Assembly (NCBI GenBank): GCA_021802375.1
Contig: JAKAAL010000046.1
Location: 1-12,604 of the forward strand
From: Bacillota bacterium
Lineage (GTDB): Bacteria > Bacillota_E > Sulfobacillia > Sulfobacillales > Sulfobacillaceae
Direction of reading: 5' to 3'
DNA length: 12,604 nucleotides
Below the pieces are notes generated by a model. That model did no database searches. It was not told the DNA's origin and worked only from the letters and a program-made list of their open reading frames with translations. Both the position numbers and the translations under genes were made by a program. Shown here piece by piece: positions 1-6,692 of this stretch. How positions within the stretch are numbered: position 1 is the stretch's first letter; each line of letters begins with the position of its first letter.

Positions 1-308
1 TCTCGGGTTCCTAGCGTGACTCCCGAGGAAGCCACATCATGCAACACGATGAAATCGGTTTCCACTTGCCGCAACACGCCAACTAATGTGGACCCGTTGT
101 CTACTGCGCCAGCCACACTTACCCGGACGTAATCACCCACTAACGAGGCTAGATAGGCAGCAAAACTGGTGGGGAAATTAACTCCGTCATCGGAACTGCC
201 AGAACCGGAGGACTCCTGATCTCCCAACAATAGTAACAAAGGTAACAAATCGCGGCGTTGGCCGCCCAAAAGCAATAACGGCAGCAGATCTTCTAACGAT
301 GTATTCAC
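1..308 (-). CDS. Leu-repeat small protein with Sm-like segment, 3' end cut by window edge
   Basis: Seen: an open frame from GTG at 308 to the window edge (102 codons, no stop), preceded by a perfect AGGAGG at 316-321 with 7 nt spacing, which fixes the start. The N-terminus holds a duplicated leucine motif: LLPLLLLGGQ at residues 8-17 and LLPLLLLLGDQ at 21-31. A Gly/Ser/Asp linker follows (about 29-43). Residues 55-95 alternate hydrophobic residues in the pattern GDYVRVSVAGAVDNG then LVGVLRQVETDFIVL. Family knowledge: this pattern resembles the small Sm-like beta-barrel found in Firmicutes proteins of the DUF2642 type, several of them linked to spores. Inference: a spore or envelope structural protein. 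It follows two tiny poly-Leu genes on the same strand but lies beyond their terminator. The function is not known and the C-terminus is outside the window. Confidence 0.72.
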   Translation of the reverse strand, partial: MNTSLEDLLPLLLLGGQRRDLLPLLLLLGDQESSGSGSSDDGVNFPTSFAAYLASLVGDYVRVSVAGAVDNGSTLVGVLRQVETDFIVLHDVASSGVTLGTR

Positions 309-315
309 CGAAATA

Positions 316-321
316 CCTCCT
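316..321 (-). promoter_or_regulatory. Ribosome binding site AGGAGG deciding the GTG start at 308
   Basis: A perfect AGGAGG lies 7 nt upstream of the GTG on the minus strand. No in-frame ATG competes nearby, so this site decides the start of the edge-truncated gene. Confidence 0.75.
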
Positions 322-535
322 CAATGGCATAAACGACGAAATGCGATGGATTATGGGGCTGCTTCACCATATGCTCAGAGGGTTTCAAGAGTTCCAATCG
401 AGGTGAGGACTCACTGCGATGGGAATTATATCCTGAGACAGACCTAAATTGACTCAAAGAGTTTCATATTGGGTGGCATAGGCGGATCGTCAAAAAGATA
501 GCGTGATGGGTGAGTGTGCTTCAAATGGATGGAGT

Positions 536-562
536 AAAGGGTCAGGTTCGCCCTGACCCCTT
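536..562 (-). terminator. Intrinsic terminator after the small His/poly-Leu genes
   Basis: On the minus strand the stem GGGTCAGG, loop GCGAA, and CCTGACCC (539-559) form an uninterrupted 8-bp stem. It extends by a G-U and two A-U pairs into a following TTT. It lies about 40 nt after the TGA of the gene ending at 602. The U-tract (TTTACT) is short, but the stem is strong and well placed, so the gene is bounded by a strong ribosome binding site upstream and a terminator downstream. Confidence 0.72.
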
Positions 563-601
563 CAGAACTCTCTTGTTGACCGGATTTGCCGCCCCTTATC
601 G

Positions 602-724
602 TCAATAGGATCGGGAGCGGGAACTTCGGCAACGATCATTGCCCAGCAGCAACAACAGCAGCAACAGGTTAATGGGAGGCCGACGGCGGCAAGAGGAATG
701 ATGGTGATGCGAGTGATGATCCAT
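602..724 (-). CDS. Tiny His-rich / octa-leucine / Arg-Ser-rich protein (40 aa), paralogue 2
   Basis: Seen: ATG at 724, TGA at 602-604, 40 residues. A perfect AGGAGG (733-738) lies 8 nt upstream and a terminator follows the stop. Layout: a His-rich head (MDHHSHHHHSSC, residues 1-12), RRRPPIN (13-19), eight consecutive leucines (20-27), GNDRC (28-32), and an Arg/Ser tail ending RSRSY. The leucine codons mix CTG and TTG. The neighbour at 801-959 repeats the same architecture with different codons, which argues for selection on the protein rather than a chance open frame. I recognise no named family. Inference: clustered His, Cys and Arg suggest metal binding or assembly, and the Leu run a short hydrophobic core or membrane contact, as in small Firmicutes spore-coat proteins. 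Probably co-transcribed with 801-959 (76 nt gap). Confidence 0.72.
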   Translation of the reverse strand: MDHHSHHHHSSCRRRPPINLLLLLLLLGNDRCRSSRSRSY

Positions 725-732
725 ATCTGAAC

Positions 733-738
733 CCTCCT
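733..738 (-). promoter_or_regulatory. Ribosome binding site AGGAGG for the 40-aa gene
   Basis: AGGAGG on the minus strand, 8 nt before the ATG at 724. It is among the strongest sites in the window and is the main reason to accept so short a gene. Confidence 0.75.
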
Positions 739-800
739 CAGGTAAGACGTGTACGGTTCGGCATAAGCTATGCATCCAATACCAGTATTGTCACAAAATG

Positions 801-959
801 CTAGCTCTTAGATACGCGAATCATTGGAACCATGGTTGAACTCGAGGTGGAATGGTGGCTGTATGACGAGCATCGTCGCCGCTGCTCCAATAACAGTAAA
901 AGAAGCAAAAGATTTAGGGGCCGACGGTGGCGCCTTCGATGATGGTGCGAATGACTCAT
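801..959 (-). CDS. Tiny His/Arg-rich / octa-leucine protein (52 aa), paralogue 1
   Basis: Seen: ATG at 959, TAG at 801-803, 52 residues. Layout: MSHSHHHRRRHRRP (residues 1-14), then L-N, eight leucines (17-24), EQRRRC (25-30), a Ser/His/Thr-rich stretch (31-42), and an unrelated tail to residue 52. The order matches the protein at 602-724: His cluster, Arg cluster, Pro, Asn, eight Leu, and Arg/Cys/Ser. Here the Leu run uses CTT, TTG, TTA and CTG, unlike the paralogue, so the likeness is at protein level. AGGAGG lies at 973-978, but its 13-nt spacing is longer than ideal and no better in-frame start is visible. A longer frame on the same strand overlaps it but has no matching paralogue or ribosome binding site. 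Function unknown; a spore-coat or envelope structural role is inferred. Confidence 0.66.
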   Translation of the reverse strand: MSHSHHHRRRHRRPLNLLLLLLLLEQRRRCSSYSHHSTSSSTMVPMIRVSKS

Positions 960-972
960 GGAAGATGGTACA

Positions 973-978
973 CCTCCT
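973..978 (-). promoter_or_regulatory. Ribosome binding site AGGAGG for the 52-aa gene (long spacing)
   Basis: TTTAGGAGGTG on the minus strand is an excellent match to the 16S tail, but it is 13 nt from the ATG at 959. The spacing suggests moderate translation. Confidence 0.55.
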
Positions 979-1029
979 AAAGCGATAAATGTGGGGTTTC
1001 ACCGCATCATATTCAAAGGTTCCCTCGGA

Positions 1030-1044
1030 TGACACATTGTGTCA
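1030..1044. repeat. Perfect 15-bp palindrome TGACACA-T-TGTGTCA
   Basis: A 7-bp inverted repeat around one base, at the distance upstream of the 52-aa gene where an operator could act. Outer TTCCC/GGGAA arms (1020-1024 and 1046-1050) and the T6 at 1054-1059 would also allow a plus-strand terminator, although no plus-strand gene precedes it. With the TCAGGGGAAA direct repeats just beyond, a transposon end is a third possibility. The repeat is directly seen; its role is open. Confidence 0.5.
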
Positions 1045-1755
1045 GGGGAAACATTTTTTGGGTATGGTTTCAGGGGAAAGCCGAACATCCCCCCTAGGAG
1101 ATAGATGACCTTCACTTTGTAGGTTGACCACTGCAGGAAGTGGCACAGAGAATGGAATGGTTTCCAAGTATCCAAATGATGAGATAACATATTGTGGATT
1201 TCTTTACTCAATCGGGATAAAGTCTTCACTCCAGTGCTACCGTCACTGCTTATGATGCTTAATTTTGGATATCCGCATTTGGTGATTGAAATCCTCCTGT
1301 CGCTTTAACATCGCTGCAATGGTGTGCCTGTTAAAAAGATGACCTCGGAGCCGCGGGGGCAGTGACTAGGATCGTGTTGATCCGAACATCGTTCTTCTCC
1401 GCTAGTGGCGTTCTATCACTCCTGATGGGGAGCGCGTGGCTTGGTCGTCCCGATTTCAGCGAGACGTGGGGTTAATCGCCTCACCAGCCCATATCAACCC
1501 CGTAGTATGGCGATGTCTTCAACGTCCATCCCTAACCGATCCCCGCTTTTGTAATTTGCGGCCGGCGTTGGAACTGCGCTGGAAAACGACAACGGCCCTT
1601 TCCCGAATTAAGGTCTTCCCGGATCCCGGTGGGCGTTGTGTTATAGGTGGCGCTGAAGTGGGGCAACATGTTGGCAAATTGCGCGTGGTCCGCGGTAACC
1701 ACGCCAGTCACCGCGGCCGCGCCTCGTTGGCGCAACCTCACCTGATCGGGACCGT

Positions 1756-2095
1756 GAACCGGGGGCCGAAATAGTCGAACCAATTTTGTTGAGGAAATCC
1801 CTTGGTGAGTGCAGTCAATCTGGCTGAGATAGTATCCAAACTAAGGGATGGCGGGATGCCCGAGCCGGTCATCAAAGATGTCCTGGCTGAACTTTCACTG
1901 ACCATCGTTCTCTTTGATGCTGACAGCGCCTTTGCCATCGGGTTGTTAATTGCGTTGACTAAGAGCTTAGGACTTTCGTTGGGGGACCGGGCTTGTCTAA
2001 GTCTTGGTATCACTCGCCATCTCCCCGTTTTGACCACGGACAGGGTTTGGGAGCGACTGTCCTTGCCGGTGGAGATCCGTGCAATCCGGCCTTGA
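1756..2095 (+). pseudogene. Frameshifted PIN-domain (VapC-type) toxin remnant
   Basis: Seen: the frame from 1802 reads VSAVNLAEIVSKL and continues to 2095 through LGLSLGDRACLSLG and LPVLTTDRVWERL. These are the second, third and fourth acidic positions and flanking motifs of PIN ribonucleases such as VapC. The preceding residues, EPGAEIVEPILLRKSL, lie in another frame at 1756-1803. Dropping one G near 1804 joins them as RKSL-VSAVNLAEI, the normal PIN order. The N-terminal strand with the first catalytic Asp is not readable upstream; that frame meets a stop at 1696-1698. Known role of the family: Mg-dependent RNase toxin neutralised by a cognate antitoxin. No antitoxin gene is visible upstream. 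Inference: an inactive toxin-antitoxin relic, unless the extra G is a sequencing error and the N-terminus has another explanation. Confidence 0.65.
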
Positions 2096-2955
2096 ACTTA
2101 TCACAATGGCGGCTGTCCTCATGGCCCCTCAACGATCCTCTCCGAAAAATTGCCCGCCATGCCTGGGGAAATCCTAGGGTGTTGGTCACGTTTGGTGATA
2201 GAAAAGTAGGGTCTTCCCCTAGTGGTATCAGGGGTGGGTCATAACACTTATCCCACTTGTTGGTCATCCCTCACCATGATGCTGTTGAGCAGATAACGCC
2301 CAGAACCTCGGACGCAACAAGGTGGGTGACGTGCTCCTATCAAAAGACGTGGGGGTGCCCACGAGCGAGCTTTGCTGTGATGATGGAACAGGTGGTGCGT
2401 ATGACGTAACGCCCCATTTAGCCCCTAAACGATAGTAGACACGCAACCGAGAAACTAGGCGGCAGGACAATATCTGGTCGTCCTGACAAAAGGGAATGGA
2501 CACCATGGGAGACACGAAAACGACTGCCCCGGAATGGGAACCGCAATGTATTCAGGATGCGCTTGACAATCCCCCGAGACTTTGCGCTCATAGATTTCCC
2601 CGCGCTTGCCGTGCATAGGGAGGTCCTTGGCCAGTTGTCCTTGTCGACCGAATCGTTGTAGTCGGGTGCGGCTGCAGTGAAGATATGCGGCCGGTGCTTC
2701 CTTTGCTACCGCATGAATGTGGTTATTGTGCTTCGTCTCCTGGAACGCGGTCACGGTATAGGATGCTGGGCGGCTCCGGATCAATCACAGATTACGTTAT
2801 AACTCTAGGGCAACATCTCTCACAAATCACTGATAGAATACGATTTGATTGCAGCTGACTTAAGTGCCAAATCAACCACACATCGCAGGTATCCTTAATT
2901 TTCAACTATAATGGAAGGGGCGACAGTTGGTTGGACAATACGAAGGGGAACGGGG
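2096..2955. other. Non-coding region between the PIN relic and rmuC
   Basis: No gene can be supported. Minus-strand frames of 83 and 109 codons (2264-2515, 2455-2784) overlap each other, lack ribosome binding sites and resemble nothing I recognise. A hairpin CGTGGG-GGTG-CCCACG sits at 2348-2363 without a U-tract. CCCCT/AGGGG arms lie at 2216-2234. From about 2800 the DNA becomes AT-richer, as expected of the rmuC promoter region. Confidence 0.4.
2907..2912 (+). promoter_or_regulatory. Possible -10 element of the rmuC promoter
   Basis: A consensus TATAAT lies 44 nt before the preferred rmuC start. No clear -35 hexamer sits 16-18 bp upstream, so confidence is low. It overlaps the upstream candidate ATG at 2911, which would then be near or before the transcription start; this favours the downstream start at 2956. 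Confidence 0.35.
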
Positions 2956-4455
2956 ATGCCGATGGCTTTATTGGAGATATTAGTGGCAATTTCTTTGTTA
3001 TTTAATGTAATCGTGATGATTCTTCTGTTGACGCGTAATTTCGCAAAAAATATTCCCGATTTAATTAACCAGCAGATTGGCACCTTGGAAAAAAATCAAC
3101 AGCGAATAGAACAAACGGTCCGCGCAGAAATGACTGCAGGACGCAGTGAGTCCAACCTTTCCGCCAAATTGACCCGTGAAGAAGTGAGCGTTGCATTTAA
3201 AAATTTGTCCGACTCGTTGCTCGCGAGCCTCGTCGATAAGGCCAGGGAACAGCAATCGACATTGGCGGCAATACAGCAATTTTTAGGGAGCAATTTGACG
3301 GAAATTGCGAATGCCGACAAGAATCGATTTGAAGCTTTCGCTAATGAAACTGGCAATATGCTGCATTCGCACTACAAAAACACAATACAAGTTATTGGGG
3401 AAATGGCGGCTCAGCATAAAGGTCTTTTGGACACCTTTTCCCGGCAGTTGACAGAGCTTACCCAGATGAATGAACACAAACTCGAGCAAATGCGCACCAC
3501 AGTGGAACAGAAACTGGCCTCGCTTCAAGAAGACAACAGCAACAAATTAGAACAAATGCGTGCAACCGTGGATGAAAAACTCAACCAAACTTTGGAAAAA
3601 CGGCTAGGCGAATCGTTTAAGATGGTGAGTGAACGATTGGAACAGGTACATAAAGGGCTGGGAGAAATGCAGTCGTTGGCCTCCGGTGTCGGCGACTTGA
3701 AAAAAGTCCTGACCAATGTGAAAACTCGAGGGACTTTGGGGGAAATTCAACTCGATAACATTTTGGAGCAAACTTTAAGCCCTGAACAGTATCAGCGCAA
3801 TGTCTCGGTTCGCCAGGGATCTTCGGAACGCGTGGATTTTGCGGTTGTGTTACCAGGCAAAGACGATGACGCGCAACAGGTATGGTTGCCAATTGACTCT
3901 AAATTCCCCATGGAAGATTACCAAAAATTACTTGAGGCGCAGGAAATGGGCGATAGTGGCACTGCGGCTGAGGCGGCTAAAATGTTAGAAAATCGGGTGA
4001 GAGGCGAAGCCAAGAGTATTCAGGACAAATATCTCAACCCACCCCACACTACTGATTTTGCCATCATGTTTCTCCCGGTCGAGGGACTTTTTGCTGAAGT
4101 GTTACGCCGTACCGGGCTTTGGGAAAGTTTACAGCGGGATTACCATGTGATTGTCACGGGACCTACCACCATAACCGCACTTCTCAATAGCTTGCAAATG
4201 GGCTTTCGCACCCTGGCGATTCAAAAGCGGTCTAGTGAAGTCTGGTCTCTTTTGGGTACTGTCAAAACCGAGTTTGTCAAGTTCGGTGAAGTGCTTGACA
4301 AAACGCAAAAGAAATTACAAGAAGCTAGCAATACCATTGATTCCGCCCGTACCCGATCTCGCGCCATCGAACGCAAATTGCGGACGGTTGAAGCCATTCC
4401 TGCGTCTGAACCGTCGCAATTAGCGGGCGAGATGGATGCGGTGGTTTCCGAATAA
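2956..4455 (+). CDS. rmuC: RmuC family protein (DNA recombination-limiting, PD-(D/E)XK fold)
   Basis: Known family: RmuC limits inversions and recombination at short inverted repeats and has a nuclease-like PD-(D/E)XK core. Seen: 499 residues from the ATG at 2956. An N-terminal membrane helix (about residues 4-26) is followed by a long coiled coil (about 35-245) with an internal repeat, KLEQMR at 175-180 and again at 197-202, a 22-residue period. The conserved domain starts at GTLGEIQLDNIL (259-270) and includes VDF (Asp294) and the DSK motif (314-316), the likely catalytic Asp and Lys. I chose 2956 because AAGGGG lies 7 nt before it. The frame is open up to an ATG at 2911 that has no ribosome binding site and overlaps a TATAAT. 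The gene is monocistronic, on the opposite strand from its neighbours, and convergent with the MFS gene. Confidence 0.9.
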   Translation: MPMALLEILVAISLLFNVIVMILLLTRNFAKNIPDLINQQIGTLEKNQQRIEQTVRAEMTAGRSESNLSAKLTREEVSVAFKNLSDSLLASLVDKAREQQSTLAAIQQFLGSNLTEIANADKNRFEAFANETGNMLHSHYKNTIQVIGEMAAQHKGLLDTFSRQLTELTQMNEHKLEQMRTTVEQKLASLQEDNSNKLEQMRATVDEKLNQTLEKRLGESFKMVSERLEQVHKGLGEMQSLASGVGDLKKVLTNVKTRGTLGEIQLDNILEQTLSPEQYQRNVSVRQGSSERVDFAVVLPGKDDDAQQVWLPIDSKFPMEDYQKLLEAQEMGDSGTAAEAAKMLENRVRGEAKSIQDKYLNPPHTTDFAIMFLPVEGLFAEVLRRTGLWESLQRDYHVIVTGPTTITALLNSLQMGFRTLAIQKRSSEVWSLLGTVKTEFVKFGEVLDKTQKKLQEASNTIDSARTRSRAIERKLRTVEAIPASEPSQLAGEMDAVVSE

Positions 4456-4463
4456 GTTGTCGG

Positions 4464-5960
4464 TTAAAGGGCATTTTTATCTTGATTGACCCGGGCGACA
4501 TCCGGTTTCGGTTGGCTTGGTGGACGCAACAAGGGTAAAGCAATTACCAGAGCTAAGGCATAAAATCCAACGAATACCAAGAACCCTACGTCGGTTGAAC
4601 GAATCAAGGCTCCCTTCATCGACGGATCTAAAATACCCGATGTCCCCAAGAAGACTTGGGATGCAGTAACTGGGGGCAGGCTAGCCTCAGCGATTACCAG
4701 GGCCAATGTCAACGAGAGCGCCATACCAACATTACGAAACGTATAAAACATCCCCGATGCTGTACCGGCTTCCGTACGGGGTGCGGAAGCCATTACAGCT
4801 TTGACCAGAGAAGGCCATGCGATACCGTTGGCGGCAGACATCAAGAGAAGGGGAAGAATGACGGCTCTTGCCGAAAACTGGGGCCCCAAATGGCCGAGCC
4901 AAAAGCCACCGACACCCAGAAACAAAACCCCCAAAATTACGGGTCGTGCCGGACCATAACGGTCTGCTAAGATTCCGCCCACCGGACCCATCACTAACTG
5001 TGGCGCTGATAGTGGTACCAGCATGAGCCCAGCATTTAACGGGCTCAAGTGGACTGCTCCTTGAAGATAGATGGTCAGGAGAAAGGTGGTGGCAAAGAAC
5101 CCAATGGAATAGCTGACAGTGACTCCGAGTCCTGACCGATAGTGATGGTGTTTGAGTAAATTCAAATTGAACATGGGTGCCGATACATGCTGCTCCGCGC
5201 GAATAAAGCCCCACAACAGCGCGACTGTGGCAATTAGCAGCGCAATGATGCGCCAGGAGAGCCAGCCCCATGCTTGCCCCATGGATAAACTCACAAGAAG
5301 CGTCACCAGTGCCAAAGCAAACGTAATCATGCCGTACCAATCTGTGGCAACGCTAGCGGATTTTTGAGTGTCAGACAAAATAAACCAAGCGCTGACTACA
5401 CCAATCAGCGCGAAAGGGATAGTGACAAAAAATATGGAGCGCCAGCCTAAAGTGCTGACCAATATTCCTCCAGCCACGGGGCCAACAATGGATCCCATCA
5501 CCCAAGAGGTCGAGTTGATACCCAAGGCGCGTCCCAATTCCGCTTGGGGGAACGCACGAACGATGATTGGAGTGGCCGTAGCTAAGGCCAGCGCGGCCCC
5601 CGCTCCTTGAACCAATCGGAAGGCAATTAAGAAGGTGCCTGACGGCGCAATGCCACAAAGAAAAGTGGCGACAGTAAATACCATTAGACCGGCCATAAAT
5701 ATTTTTTTGGATCCGATGACATCAGACCAGCGGCCCGCTGGCAAGAGAAACACGGTGCTAGTAATGATATAAGACGTTAGTGCCCAAAGTCCCACGGTAA
5801 TCGTGGTATGAAGGCCAGAAACCATTCGCGGCAGACCCACCACAACAATGGTTCCGTCGACATTAGTGACAAAGGCAACGAGAGTAACTACGGATAAGAT
5901 CCACCATTTTCGTGATTGTCCAGGATTCTGCATCCTAATCCCCAGTCTAGATCTAGTCAT
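4464..5960 (-). CDS. DHA2-family (EmrB/QacA-like) 14-TM MFS drug or metabolite exporter
   Basis: Seen: 498 residues, largely hydrophobic, long enough for 14 membrane helices. Family motifs appear in order: the N-terminal D1-like NVDGTIVVVGLPRM, loop 2-3 motif A GRWSDVIGSKKIF, motif B-like FRLVQGAGAA, and antiporter motif C GSIVGPVAGG. Known role: proton-coupled export of drugs, solvents or metabolites at the cytoplasmic membrane; the substrate cannot be read from the sequence. Start: the ATG at 5960 has no ribosome binding site. An ATG at 5933 (9 residues before the first helix) has a modest GGGG 6 nt upstream and may be the true start. It is the last gene of the minus-strand run, 48 nt after the hexapeptide-repeat gene, and could export a toxic oxygenation product, though that link is inference. 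It ends 8 nt from the rmuC stop with no terminator seen between them. Confidence 0.9.
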   Translation of the reverse strand: MTRSRLGIRMQNPGQSRKWWILSVVTLVAFVTNVDGTIVVVGLPRMVSGLHTTITVGLWALTSYIITSTVFLLPAGRWSDVIGSKKIFMAGLMVFTVATFLCGIAPSGTFLIAFRLVQGAGAALALATATPIIVRAFPQAELGRALGINSTSWVMGSIVGPVAGGILVSTLGWRSIFFVTIPFALIGVVSAWFILSDTQKSASVATDWYGMITFALALVTLLVSLSMGQAWGWLSWRIIALLIATVALLWGFIRAEQHVSAPMFNLNLLKHHHYRSGLGVTVSYSIGFFATTFLLTIYLQGAVHLSPLNAGLMLVPLSAPQLVMGPVGGILADRYGPARPVILGVLFLGVGGFWLGHLGPQFSARAVILPLLLMSAANGIAWPSLVKAVMASAPRTEAGTASGMFYTFRNVGMALSLTLALVIAEASLPPVTASQVFLGTSGILDPSMKGALIRSTDVGFLVFVGFYALALVIALPLLRPPSQPKPDVARVNQDKNAL

Positions 5961-6008
5961 AGATAATATTAAGTATAGCGATTGGCATAGGATGATGGCT
6001 ACCCAGTT

Positions 6009-6665
6009 TTAGGTCTCGAAGAAAATTGTATCGTCCGCAATCATGGTGTTGCCTGCTACAACACAAAGGCCAAGGATTTGGCAGCTTCCGGAGATTTGGG
6101 CCTGGTCCAGAATTTGTGCATTGCCGGATACTTTGCATTCCCCGGAGAGCACTGCCTGGCCAAATATCCTTGCATAGCCGCTAACCTTGGACTTTTCGCA
6201 CACGGTGGCTTCGCCGTATACTCTCGCCGTGCCTGTAATAACCGTTTGGTCGCATACTTTTGCCCGCTCATAGATCCAAGCGTTGTCTTGAACTCGGGCT
6301 TGGCCCTGAACCACGGCATCACCAAAAACCCGGGCATTGTCTAAAACCTGCACACGATCCTGACATCTGGCGTTGTCAAATATTTGGCAGGAGCCGGATA
6401 TATGGGCTTGACCCTCAATGACTGCATGCCCCCATACTTGCGCGAGTTCTGTTACTAAAGCCTCGCCACGTATTTGTGCGTATTGCTTGACCGAGGCGGC
6501 CCCTAGGATCTGCGCTTTTTCGCACACTTGGGCGGTGCGGTCAATAAAAACTCCCTCCTCGGCGTAGGCGCTGTCGGCGATCCATCCGAGTCCATTGGGA
6601 TGGCGATGGGCTGGAACCGGGCCGTGACCGTCATTAAAATCAAAGACTTGCCGATCTGATTTCAC
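6009..6665 (-). CDS. Hexapeptide-repeat beta-helix protein (YdcK-like), function unknown
   Basis: Seen: 218 residues. The N-terminus carries DGHGPVPAHRHPNGLGW (residues 12-28), which I recall as a conserved lead-in in bacterial and phage repeat proteins. From about residue 40 to the end runs an imperfect six-residue periodicity such as ARVFGDAVVQGQARV and SGNAQILDQAQISG. This gives a parallel beta-helix of about 28 rungs or half-turns, with unusual Cys residues recurring at outward-type positions. Nearest known relatives are YdcK-type hexapeptide proteins. Start: AAGGAGG (6674-6680) lies 8 nt before the GTG at 6665, whereas the in-frame ATG at 6686 has no ribosome binding site and contains that site within its own reading frame. 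No acyltransferase catalytic His pattern is evident, so a structural or scaffold role is more likely than an enzyme. It lies just after rpoN and is probably co-transcribed. Confidence 0.8.
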   Translation of the reverse strand: MKSDRQVFDFNDGHGPVPAHRHPNGLGWIADSAYAEEGVFIDRTAQVCEKAQILGAASVKQYAQIRGEALVTELAQVWGHAVIEGQAHISGSCQIFDNARCQDRVQVLDNARVFGDAVVQGQARVQDNAWIYERAKVCDQTVITGTARVYGEATVCEKSKVSGYARIFGQAVLSGECKVSGNAQILDQAQISGSCQILGLCVVAGNTMIADDTIFFET

Positions 6666-6673
6666 GAAGATGT

Positions 6674-6680
6674 CCTCCTT
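6674..6680 (-). promoter_or_regulatory. Ribosome binding site AAGGAGG deciding the GTG start at 6665
   Basis: It lies 8 nt before the GTG on the minus strand. A start at the ATG 6686 would place the ribosome binding site inside the gene and leave the ATG without one. Confidence 0.75.
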
Positions 6681-6692
6681 TGCCATAAAGAG

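Larger units (their letters stand above)
309..601. other. Intergenic region between two small genes
   Basis: It holds the terminator of the upstream small-gene pair (536-562) and the ribosome binding site of the downstream gene. A minus-strand TATAAT lies at 425-430, but no good -35 is found 16-18 bp upstream, so I do not call a housekeeping promoter. The promoter of the gene starting at 308 must lie here, and a sporulation sigma factor is possible. A frame of 62 codons on the minus strand here has no ribosome binding site and no recognisable product. Confidence 0.45.
960..1755. other. Gene-poor region upstream of the small-protein genes
   Basis: No convincing gene. Frames of 60-112 codons on both strands lack ribosome binding sites and recognisable motifs. 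Visible items are a 15-bp palindrome at 1030-1044, the 10-bp direct repeat TCAGGGGAAA at 1042-1051 and 1070-1079, a T6 run at 1054-1059, and a small inverted repeat GGATC-N5-GATCC at 1369-1383. The promoter of the minus-strand small genes should lie near 980-1100. This may be decayed mobile-element DNA, but no transposase can be read. Confidence 0.4.

Noticed and set aside
444..632. 62-codon minus-strand frame.
   Set aside because: It crosses the terminator at 536-562 and the end of the 40-aa gene, has no ribosome binding site, and its product is unconvincing.
808..1035. 75-codon minus-strand frame overlapping the 52-aa octa-leucine gene.
   Set aside because: Another frame of the same DNA encodes the paralogue of the neighbouring gene and has the AGGAGG site, so this one is a shadow.
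999..1289. Minus-strand frame with GTG at 1229, extendable to an AGGAGG next to ATT at about 1291.
   Set aside because: The AGGAGG has no standard start at proper spacing, and the product shows no pattern. It also runs across the palindrome and direct repeats.
1436..1783. Overlapping frames of 112 (plus) and 83 (minus) codons; the minus one contains GVVTADHAQ, faintly like an ISAs1-type transposase motif.
   Set aside because: No ribosome binding site, no further transposase motifs, no catalytic residues and no terminal repeats; the likeness is too short to support.
2348..2363. Hairpin CGTGGG-GGTG-CCCACG as a terminator.
   Set aside because: No T-run follows on either strand and no gene ends nearby.
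2264..2784. Two overlapping minus-strand frames (83 and 109 codons), one containing ETKHNNHIHAVAKEAP.
   Set aside because: No ribosome binding site, no recognisable family, and amino acid composition like chance reading of GC-rich DNA. A translated search could reopen it.
4440..4500. Possible bidirectional terminator between the convergent rmuC and MFS genes.
   Set aside because: Only 8 nt separate the stops and no inverted repeat of useful length was found around them.
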